64,000 nucleotides of DNA from positions 26,236,000 to 26,299,999 of the forward strand of contig OX388314.1 of NCBI GenBank assembly GCA_947579605.1, given 5' to 3'. Shown one piece after another: positions 22,401-34,400 of this stretch. The notes below the pieces were generated by a model that saw only the letters and a program-made list of their open reading frames with translations, ran no database searches and was not told the origin of the DNA. Each line of letters starts with the position of its first letter. Within the stretch, counting starts at the first letter, position 1. The stretch comes from Athripsodes cinereus (taxonomy: Eukaryota > Arthropoda > Insecta > Trichoptera > Leptoceridae). Position numbers and translations under genes: made by a program.

Positions 22401-25400
22401 CGACAATTATTCAAAATACAATTCTTCGAATTTTTACTTCCTGTCCATGGAAGTATACGTTTACTTTTTATTATCAAGACAAATAACTGCTCCTATTTTT
22501 GTCGAAAAGTGGATGTGCTAGGCGAAGAAATATTATATAATACGACTCAGTTTGCAATCGGTTTATTTAAATAGTGTCAAATGATAGGAAAAATAATTTA
22601 AATATATTTATAATTATATATGAAAGCAATCGCCTCATTTTCTTAAGACACTAAAATAAAATTTGTTCCATATGAACTCGTCCACAGTTGGATGAGCTAT
22701 GACTGGAGTTTTGTACTAATATGAAACGTAATATAATCGTGTCAATATGACCTTCTAAAGATCAAAATTAAATTAATTTAGGTTTATATAAAATGGTTCG
22801 AAGAATAGGGTTTTCAAACAAATGTTAGTCGAACAATTCACTTTCTTTTAAACGTAATTCGAATAATTGATAGTCGAACAAATGTTATTCGAAGATTTGC
22901 TAATTCGAATAATTCTTTTTTCGAATAAATGTAAATTCGAACAATTGTATTTTGAAAAATTTTCATACTTAATCCTTTTACTGAACTCTTAAAACTTAAG
23001 AAAATGGCGGGAGACCTATTCTTTGCCAGGTACTCCACGGGACAAACATCACATAATTATATTTTATTTTAAATGTCTTATTGCCATCATCTTCAGCCTT
23101 CAGCACTAAGCGTTATTCTTATGTCATGTATTTAAATCAGGTCAGCTGCGGAATTCAAACATGTAATCACCTTATTGAAAATAAAAAAAATTAAAAGAAA
23201 TTGCTTTACAAATACTATACCATCAAAGCATATCGCACTAATGAGGTAGCCAGCAGACCAAATTCATCTGCCTTTTGACTGAATGTTATTTTTTTCTTAT
23301 TTTATATTTATTATAAATAAATAAGAAAAACTCAAAATGCGCCCTTGCTGTAGTTCGTATTACAAAACGGCATAAATAAATTGTCTAGATCAGTGGTTCT
23401 CAAAGTTGACTGGGCTTCGACCCATCTAATGAAAATTTTCAATCTTAAGACTCACGCTTTAGCTGTCTTAGAGAAGAGAGGGTATATATATTGGTAATGC
23501 TCAGATTCCCTAGTAGCGAGTCATGGAACTACTTAAGGGCTCACTCAACATTCGCTCGCGACCCACTGGTGTTCCCATAGTTTGGGAACCACTGGTCTAA
23601 ATTATTATCATTATTATGTTGTGCCAATAATTTTTTATTTTATTTTGTCAGATAGGAATATTACAGATGAATTGGAGGTGTCTAAAACTGTATCCATTCC
23701 TAAAGTGTCTCCAAATCAGCAGAATTCTAAAAGTAAATATGCCGCCACTGCTGTTGATCCAACATTCTTATCAGAGTTCTACAACAACTCAAGACTACAT
23801 CATATTTCACAACTTGGAGCGGGATTCAAACAATATGTTAATGATTTGAGAGACAAGAGTGACTTTAATTTTCCCAAGAGAGATGCTGTAAGGAAACCTA
23901 GTAATTTATTGGTGAGTTATATGTTTTATTCATATAACCTCTGAAAAATTATAAATGTACATGATGCATTGACAAAAAGTTTCCACATAGAATTATAGAT
24001 GCACTACATGCATTCATGTAAATATGATATTAAGTTTATTGATTATCGTTCCTTAATTTTTACTTTTAATATTTATATACTTATGTATGGTTGGGTTCAT
24101 GATTAAGAGTATATAATATATAATTATGTGTCATTGTTTTTAGTATTATTCAATGTCACTGTAAATGCAAATTGTTTAAATGTAAATCATATTAAAAGAA
24201 AACTGCCAAAAATTACCACCCTTGCTTTAGAAGTTAATTGAAACAAAATTTAACCCATCTTTCATATTTAACTTTATTTTGAATATTTTGCCTCAAAAAA
24301 GACTTCTTTAACAGCATTTTTTAACAAACAACTTTTTCTACCTTTTTTAATTCCAGCTCGACTCGAGTGTCTCAGGAAATGATAAGACAATAATGCACAT
24401 TGATATGGATTGCTTCTTTGTGTCTGTTGGTTTGAGGAAGTATCCTCACTTACGTGGTAGGCCTGTGGCCGTCACACACTCCAAAGGTGGAGCACCAAGG
24501 CAGAAAAGGGACGGGGTGGATAGATTCACTGAATTCAATATGTACAAGGAAAGAAAAAGGGTAAGTCAAGTTTCTTCTACACCAGTGCTCCGCAACTTTT
24601 TTTCATGTACAGCACACCAAAATTCTTCGTAGAACTCCGCGGCACACCTAAATTTTTCCTAGAAATCCGCGGCACACCAAAAGCTCAAATATATAGGTAT
24701 TAAATTGATACACAAATTTTACAATAAATTTTAATATAATAATTATTTATTTAGTATAATAATTATTCTATACAATATTTTAAAAATAATTTGTCATTGT
24801 GTATTACATACATAATGACAAATTGTAAAATTTCAAATACACATAATGACAAATTGTAAAATTTCAAATACATTGTATTTGACCGCGGCACACCTGTATT
24901 CGGCTCATGGCACACCGGTTGCGGAGCACTGTTCTACACCATTACTCCATCTCCCATAAATTGAGTAGCCAGCGGGCTGTAATAAACATATCAGTGTAGT
25001 ACCGAATGTCTAATAATTTGTGAATATGAACATTCGGATGAATGTCAAACAAATATTTTCAGATGTGAATATTTAGAATACCATTAGAACGTACAGGTCA
25101 TTCTCTTTATCCCAAAAGATAAACTATTCAGGATGGGTTAGTATACATTATCAATGTTAAAATGAAGATATCAAATGTGTTGCCGAGTTATGAAATCTAC
25201 ACATTTTAATGAAAATCATGTCATAGATGTCGTTTGATTCTTTCAAAACATTTATAGTTTGTACAGAAAAATGAATATGAAAAACGATTCCTGCTATTTC
25301 CCTTTATATGTATTCAATATCTCTTTTTAAATGTGTATATAAGGTATATAATTATTTTTAGAATCAAGTAGAAAAGGTAATAGGAAAACGCTTTGGAGCT

Positions 25401-28400
25401 GACTATGATTGGGAAAATAACGCAGTAAAGTCTAGAGTGGATGATCTATCAGATGAAGATGGAAGCTTTGGTTCTATGAGTGAGATAGCCTCGTGTTCTT
25501 ATGAAGCAAGAAATTGTGGAATACATAATGGTATGTTCATGGGACCCGCGTTGAGACTGTGTCCAGATCTGAAGACTATTCCCTACGACTTTGAAGCTTA
25601 TAAAGAAGTCGCCTTTCTCCTATACGACACCGTTGCTGAGTGAGTATCCTTGAATTTCAATAACATGATATGACTAAGAGATACTCTGTAGCTTAGTGGT
25701 AGAGTCTCGGACCTACAATCGCGAGACCCGGGTTGGATTCCACCCACTGCTGACTTACTCCATCTTCATGTCAGAAGCATATTGCCTATTGTATGGATGT
25801 TTAGGGTGTATTTGGGCTTATTTCAAATCCAGATTCATCTTCTTATAAAAAAGAAAAACCTGAGCAATCTATTTTTTTTAAAAGATATATCTGGGTTTTG
25901 TTATAAACCCAAATACAACTTTATGTAAGCTAAAAGCTTGTGTCCTGAAAGGGGAGTTTTCCGGCACCTGGGATCGAACCACGGACCCCCTGTTAACGAG
26001 GCCGAGACTCTACCTCCAGGCTACCGACGAACTCAAACTTGCTCCCACTACTTTTGAAAGGAGCAGTGAGGGGCAAAAAGAAAGTCATTTGAAAATTAAA
26101 AAGTCATGTCATTTATCCTAAATGTCTAAATTTTCTTAAATATCTATCTCTATCTACACCGTTATGACATGGAGAATATGGTGTAGATAGAAATATATTT
26201 TTGTGCAAAATTGCAAAAATCGATATATTAGTCACCCACTATAAATCTAATAATAATTTTATGGTTAATTTTTAAACTGAGTAGGTACACCTTAGATATA
26301 GAAGCCGTGTCGTGTGATGAGATGTATGTAGATTGCACGGAGCTATTGAGAGACATCGGATTGTCCGCAATGGAATTCGCTACTATCCTCAGGAAACAAA
26401 TCAAAGACAAAACAGGATGTCCATGTTCTACTGGTTTTGGAGCAAATAGATTGCAGGTAAACAGAATCGAATAAGAATTTATTTTAGCAAATTAAATTCT
26501 TACGCTGAGCTATGTTGATATCTGTTTATACTATCATGACATTTTCTGTTAGTGGGTTAGCTATTACACTTACGCCTGTATTCACCAAGAAAAACTGAGC
26601 GAACGATCAGCTGAGCAAACGATCAGCTTAATACCTCCCTCAGCATTCCTCAACGTAGATAGGTATTCACCAATGGAAATTTACAATGCTTAGCTGAGTC
26701 GAATTTGATTGTGTGTATCCATGGATACAATGTAAATATTATGAAATGAAACTGACATTTATTTACGGAAACAGCCATTAAAGTAACTAAAAAGTATATT
26801 TTTGATAATTATACAAATAAAAATAATTTTTAGCCATTTAAAATATAAATTGTATCATTAAAAAAATTATATGTATATTTCTTAAATATTTATAAATGCC
26901 TTTATTTATACAAAATCAAGACTTGAACCTAAACAGATATTACTTTGATAGCAGTTGGTTTGGCAGCTAGCATTTAATCAAGCATTATCGTGAAAGTAGT
27001 TTGCCAGCGAGGTCGAGGTCAAAAGCAAAGCAAAGTAAAGCTAATAAGGATAGTAAAATGGAGAAGAAAAGGCAGCAGAACTTTTCGTTATTCGACAAAT
27101 GTCGATTTGTCGAGCTGATAGAAAGCAACGACATTATACTTTGCAAAAGTACGGGCGGTACAACTGTGGCGTCGAGGGAGTCCGCGTGGGTAGACTTGTG
27201 CACCCATTTTAACAGCGCTGCTGACATAAAAAGGTAAGCAAATTGTAAATATTCATTTAATAAAGCTATTATAGTTAGCTGTCATTTGTTTAAGCAACTG
27301 TGTTTTGAATATTGTTTTAATATGCATTATAAAAATCAAATTGATCACGTTTTCATTATTTGTTAAAGGTCAGTCCCGGCTCTTAAAAAGCTATGGGACA
27401 ACCTAAAGAGAGACGCCAGGAAATACAGGGCGAATAAAACTTTGGAAATGTATAAAACTGGAGGAGGCCCTAGTAAAATAAAAGAAGACCCTTTGTTGGA
27501 GAAGATAATTATTTTACTAGGAGTAACTGCCACGGGGCATATAAACTGGTAAGATTTTGTCAGTTTTATTATCAGGTTGTGTTTACAATCAAAAAAATAT
27601 ATTTTAAACTTAAATATATCTCTGGCATTGGCCACTATTGTATTGATACTAAACATATATTTTGAACATTGAAGTAAATTTGATTCACTAATGTCAACTA
27701 ACTTTGTAGGGATAGTGATGCCATTACGTATCAAGATACATGTGTTGCAGACAAAGAAAACGTTGTCGTTGCACCAGTCTTGGATGCCGAGGTAAAGTGA
27801 CAGCAGTTTAATTTTATATTCAGATATACAAAATTTATTTATCTTGTTATCTCTGGTGTTAAGTTATCTTTCTCCAAAGTATTGTAAAAAAATACCAATG
27901 CAGGAATTTTTGTATTTTTCAGATTTCTTCGAGAAGAAATCTGAAAAATAAAGAAGTTCACCAAGAGAGAGAGAATCTTCTAGTTCGGAATGTACCATCG
28001 TTCCCAATGAAGAAATATTATCCACTCCTGTGGTAAATATAGAAGTTTTACCCAGTTCTGTGGAAAAAATGGCACAATGCCGAAAAAAAAGGAAACTTTG
28101 TTATGCAAAGTCAGAAAAAGACAAACTGTTTGAGAACTTACAAGCTGCCACAAATGCTCGCAGCGAGGTCGCTCTAGTTGACGGGGAAATTTCTAGGGAA
28201 AACCTAAATTTTATCAAAACCCGCAATGCATTAGAACTGCAGCATTTACGGGAAAAAAATGCGAAGGAGATGGAGATTTTAGAGACCGAGCTTCAAATAA
28301 AAAAGGAAATGTTAAGGAGAATGAAAGAAGGTATGTTTTTGAATAAAAGTTTCATACTACATATTTATTAGGAAGAAAAATCATCAATTGCATCATATAC

Positions 28401-31400
28401 AAAATGTATATTAATTGATATTAAGGATTAAAAACTATCAATTACAAAAACACTTATCGAAAATCATCAAGTGCAAATACATATACTTACAAAATGTTGA
28501 AGAAAAATATTGATTATTATTATGAATTAAAAACTATCAATTACAAAAAGACACATTAATTTGGGAAAAAATAAATCAAATATTATTAAGGATTAAAAAT
28601 TATCAATAACAAATACATTTATGAAAAAAACTGATTCGCTATCAAATCACGAAATAGGTTTGTACTGGCTGCTTCAGCATTTTCAACCATATTTAAAATT
28701 GGCATATTATCTTCATCTTGATGCTCTTCTGTCGGGCTGGCTTCATTTTGTTCAATACATATATTGTGTAATATGGCACATGCAACTATAACTGCCATTG
28801 ATGTCTCCAATTTTAATCTCATTCCATTGCGCAGCGCTGGGAATCTTCTCTTCAGTAACCCATATTGCCTTTCCACAGTATTTCTTGTTTTAATGTGGCT
28901 CCTGTTATACCTTTCATGAACTTCTGTTTGTGGATGCAAGTAAGGCGTCAGCAAGTATCTCTGAAAAGAATATTGTAAACATTCTTCAAAAATAAAAATT
29001 AATTACAAATAAAATATTTTTCCAGGCAGTGCTTCTTGTGGGTGTGTGGAAAATAACTCTACTCCATCTTCAGTTTCATCACAAGGGACGTGATGTTTCT
29101 ATTTTGTGTACTGTTTTAGGGTAGAAATATTTTTTAGTTTTATTATCTTTACTATTTTGTGTGTAGTTTGTGTAAATATTGTACTATATTCTGTCAAAAA
29201 GATTTATTATTATTATTTTAATACTTGTTATCAACTATTTAATATATTAAATACTCATATAAACATTAAACCGTTTTTTTATTACATAACATACCTTCAA
29301 AGCATATCCACTATCACCCAACAAAAAGCAATTTTCATACAGTCCAGACTCAAATGAAGCCCGAATACGACTACTGTGAAATATGGTTGAGTCATGGGTT
29401 GAGCCAGGCCACCTTGCCACGATATCTCTAATTTTGAGATTTGCATCTGATATGGTTTGCACATTGATTGAAAATGTGCCCTTTCTGTTCCGATAAATTT
29501 CTCTGTCAGCACAATCTAAAAATTAACTTGTGTTTAAATACCCGAGTATTAAATTTACTTCACTTTAAACTGCATAATACGTTTCTTATATTACCTAAGG
29601 ATTCAAGCTGTACATGTGTGCAATCAATAGTGCCAATGACGTTGGGAAATCCTCCTATGTTGTGAAATTTCTTTTTAACAACTGGCACTTCCTCCATAGT
29701 GGGCATATAAATGTAGTATGGCAGTAGTTCGCACAATGTGTAAGTAACTTTTTTGACAATTCTACTGACAGAAGCCTGGCTCACTTATTAAACTACATAC
29801 TATCCGTGGTTTTTAACAACAAAGATATGCACAATATGAAAAATTATAAATCAAATTCTTGCTATTACATATTTTTGTATTTGTTTATATTCATGTTGTT
29901 TTGTAAGTACTCTGTAATATGTTTAGTCAAAGGTAGAATGGTGCCGTTTATACATTAAATAAATAAATTAATTAATTTAATTATTTATTTATAAACATAT
30001 ATTTAAAATTATTACATACCCGCTTACAAATAAATATTCAATAAATTGCAAATAAAATGCAAACAGTTACAAGTATGGCGGACGTTATAGAATAATTTTG
30101 ACAGATCGACGCTGAGCAAAAGTTAATCCACCTCAACTGGCCGATCAAATTTGAGGGAAATTTTCACTCAAATCACGCTGAGGGAGCCTAAAATATGTTG
30201 GTGAATACCATTTTTGACGTTGATCGTAATTTGAGCTGATCGAACGCGTTTTTCTTGGTGAAAACGGGCGATAGTGTCATTTTAAATAAAATATACAGAA
30301 TCTTTGTAAAAATTTCACATCCTGAGAAATTACCTAGAAAAAGATCATTTTATATCACAGAATTTAATGAATTTTAAAGAATTGTTTCTCTATATATGTC
30401 GTCATGTCAGGTCCCCCAATATCACATATGAGAATGTTTGCCTGTCTTGGGCATCCTAAAATAGCTCTTCCAAGCTCCTTATTCCTGTCCACTCATGTAT
30501 ACTATGTAGTCAAAAGATCCACTTTCTTATTTAATTATCTGTCCTAAGAATATTAAAAATAAAATATTTAGATATTCTCATAAGGAATAAATAAAACAAG
30601 CGTTTTATTCTACTATTGATTTAATTTACGAGAGAGACGTCTTTCGTCTTATGAGATAATCTTATAATCTCCTCGATTGACAATGTCCTCATAAGACGAA
30701 AGACGTCTCTCTCGTAAATTAAATCAATAGTAGAATAAAACGGTTGTTTTATTTATTTCGATATGGAATTCTACTACCTAAACACCGACACAGTGAATTC
30801 TCATAAGGAATATTATATTGTCAAGTCCAAAATATAATGTCGGATCGTAATAACAGAATTACAAAACATTTCACTTTTTCACATCAAGAGAATTATGTAG
30901 ATTAAAATAATGTTATCATGAAATAAATTATACATATTTTACAAAACATTAGAATAAAATATGTTAGTAGTGATTTTTGTAAAATCTCTAGATGGAAAAT
31001 TATATTTTGGGCAGGATGATACGTAAATGAAGTTAATGAGAATACATTGAAAAAATGATTGGTTTTAGTGTGTTAATAATACGTATGTAATATACTGTAT
31101 ATAATGGGTGTTTAGAAAATCACTAACACAATCACTTGGTATTAATTGAATTTTTATTATTAAACATAATTTGTTTTCATTAAAAACTAAAGAAACGACA
31201 AATTATGTTAATTATATCTATCTTTTCTTACATTCTGTCAAAATTCCTCTCTTCATATCAAATCTCAATTTTAAACAAAACAATCAAAATGGAACAAATT
31301 CAAAATATTCTTACTACTAAGGGAAGTGCCTAGGTACTTATTTTAAAATAATAATAATCTAACAATGTAATAACTAAGGTAAGTACCTAGGCACTTTCTT

Positions 31401-34400
31401 ACATTTATATTTTAGATGCATTTTTGTAATGTAAGTTTTGTTTTGTTTTTCTAGGCTAGAATGGCAACTAAAAAGGCAAAACCAGATGGACAATATCACT
31501 TGCCTAAAGAAGATGTTGAAGTTTATTTCTCTAGTGTAGCATTGGCTGATCTACCTGGTATAATTTTTATTTTCTTTTTTTAAATATATTTTTGAAAATA
31601 TATAGATGAATCAGTGTTCAAAATAAACCTACATAAATCATACATAAATACACATTTAAGGGAGTGTCAGAAGATTTCGAATCTGAGATCTTTCAATTAA
31701 AAGTCAAGACTAATATCAAACTACCAACTACCTCAAATAATTTTATGCTTTAAATCAGTGGTTATTTTGGTTATCTCACAAAGTGAGCAGTTGTCAACAG
31801 AAAGTTTGGGAATTTCTGTTTTAATTTTATCGCTTATGACATAGGCAAAGAGGGGACTAAATTCCACATTATTCTACACTTACACACATTAATTCTCTTC
31901 CACAATATTTTTCAAATTCTTAACTATCACTACTCAAAAATCGACCATCATTGTCAACACCTTTTTTTCATCATTCATTCTTTCTATGTGTGGATAATTA
32001 ATATTTATTCATTTATTTATTGATACATTTTATGGCATGAGAGCCCATTGTATAACATTAAAGTTGACATTAAAATAACAATATAGCATAAAAAATATTC
32101 AATACGAAATATTGTTTGTAATGTGTGATGTCAAACATTAAATTCCTTATTCAGGAGTCGGGCATCAAATGCAGAATAAACTCACAGCCTTGGGTTACAC
32201 AGATTGTGCCTCATTAAGGACTGCCACACTGCCAATATTACAGAAACATTTTGGTAACAAAACTGGACTTCTCCTGTACAACTGCTGCCGGGGAGCGGAT
32301 GATAAACCTCTACAGTATACCACTGTGAGACAATAATTGAAATATTACAAAATCTTATAAGTACATACTTATTTATCCTCTCATGACATATCCCTTGCAG
32401 ATAATGTAGAGAAGACAGAACACCAATATGATCTGTTATTACATGTTACTTTCACTTCCTCCACATTCATGTGGTTCTTCATGCATGCACAACTATTACA
32501 GTTACTCAATATGCAGCTGTTTAAATCTTTCTATCTATCTTAATTTATTGATTAATCATCATTATTGATATAGCTTACACAAGTATAGCTCATAGTTCGA
32601 TCCCAGGTGCTGGCAAACTCCTCTTTCACAACACAAAAGGTGTATAGAGTAGTATTTGGGTTTAATTGTTTTTTTTTACAGTACATAAGAAAAATCATGA
32701 TAGCATTTATGTGTGTATAAATTTCAGATTCGAAAGTCCATTTCGGCTGGAGTTAACTATGGAATCAGATTTGAAGACAGTTCTCAAGCAGAAACATTTC
32801 TCAAACAGCTATGTCAGGAAGTATGTTCAAGGATGTCTCAAAGTAATGTAGTCGGCAAAATGATTACTTTAAAATTGATGGTGAGATCTGAGGATGCTCC
32901 CGTGGAAACTGCCAAATTTATGGGACACGGTTTCTGCGACAATATCACAAAAGCTACTAACTTATCACACTGCACTAGAGATGTGGATATCATAACAAAA
33001 GAGGTGTTGGAGTTATGTAAGAAAATCACAACCAAACCAGAAGATATGAGAGGTATTTCTATTCAGATTTCTAAGTTAGAGGGCGCTTCTAAAAATGATA
33101 AAAACAACAAAGGCAGAATACAAGATTTTCTGAAAAAACAAACCAACTTAATCCCACCAAATAAATCAGAAATTAAAAATATGCAAGTTAATTTACTGTC
33201 ATCAGAATCTGATAATTCTTGTGATTTACAAGGCCCATCATCAAAGTCCAGTGGTAATGAAACACTTGGGAATTCTGTATCAACTGTTGTGAATGAAAAT
33301 GTAACGAATCCTACAAGAAACGATCAAAATATTGAACAGATTGGTGCTACTAATAATTTTAGTCATAATAGACAACCTGTTATGAGCGTTAAACAAACTT
33401 CACCGCTCAAAAGGAACAAATCACTTGGATTAACTGGAAGACGACGTGGGAGACCACCAAAACATCTGTCCTTGCCTAACAATAGTAGTGTAAAAGGGGA
33501 AAAGAATAAAACCATTAATATGTTTTTGAATGCAGTACCAAATGCCACAACAAGCAGAGGAACAGATGTAAGAATTAATTTTAATATTTCTATTATGTTA
33601 TATGCATTTAGTACATTCTAATTCCTGCAGAATGTGCTCAGTGTATGTGACTGTGACTCTGAGCAATTCTTATTGTCACACCTGAAGTGTCCTCAGTCAC
33701 AATAATTGCAATAATGTTATTTTATTTTTTGACAATTTTAACAATTATACATGGTTATTTTTATTGATGATATTTGATTGCATTTTTGTTGTTCTTATTA
33801 TTTTAGTTATATATATTTGAATTACTTAACACCAATTTGTGAATTTGTATGTTTATATATGTATATATATTGTAAATGGCTATATGAGCCGTAAATTGAA
33901 TAATAAATAAATAAATAAAATAAAATAAAAAAAACAAATGTTTTTTCTACTATATTGTTTATTATTTTGAGAAATGTTTTTCGTCTTATTATTATTATTG
34001 GATCACTTATATTGCGCTATTTTTGTAATGAAATCACTTCAAGAGCGCATTCACAATATTATTTGTCACTTTAATTTATTTTTATTACTTTTAAAATACA
34101 AATCATGTAAACTATTTTTATTGTCACAAATTTAGGTATCAGATTTAATTTTATTAAAATTTATCACTTAATTTCAAGAAACAAACACAAAAAACAAAAC
34201 TATCAAATAAAAAAACACTTTATTTTGGTCGGAAAATAAAAATAAATAAAAACTTAATCGATAAACTATTATAATTTAATTAAAAAATTGGAGAAGTCAG
34301 GGTTCAGTCAGCTACAAGAGCGCCATCTACCCAAAAATCTATAGATGTAGTAGACATCTTTCTTTCTTTTCCTCGAGGCAAGGCACCCGTTACTGAGTGA

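Larger units (their letters stand above)
26573..30270. mobile_element. PIF/Harbinger transposon, about 3.7 kb, in REV1 intron 7
   Basis: The inverted ends share TTCACCAAGAAAAAC and CGATCAGCT: the left is at 26573-26611 and the right at about 30234-30270. The flanking triplets are TTA on the left and ATA on the right, near the TWA target duplication of this superfamily but not identical, so the exact boundary may be off by a base or one copy may have mutated. Inside are a plus-strand Myb/SANT-like gene and a minus-strand Harbi1-type transposase, the standard two-gene content of autonomous Harbingers. A second, internal pair of inverted segments (TAGGTATTCACCAATGG and TTGGTGAATACCATTTT) lies just inside the ends. 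Confidence 0.88.
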
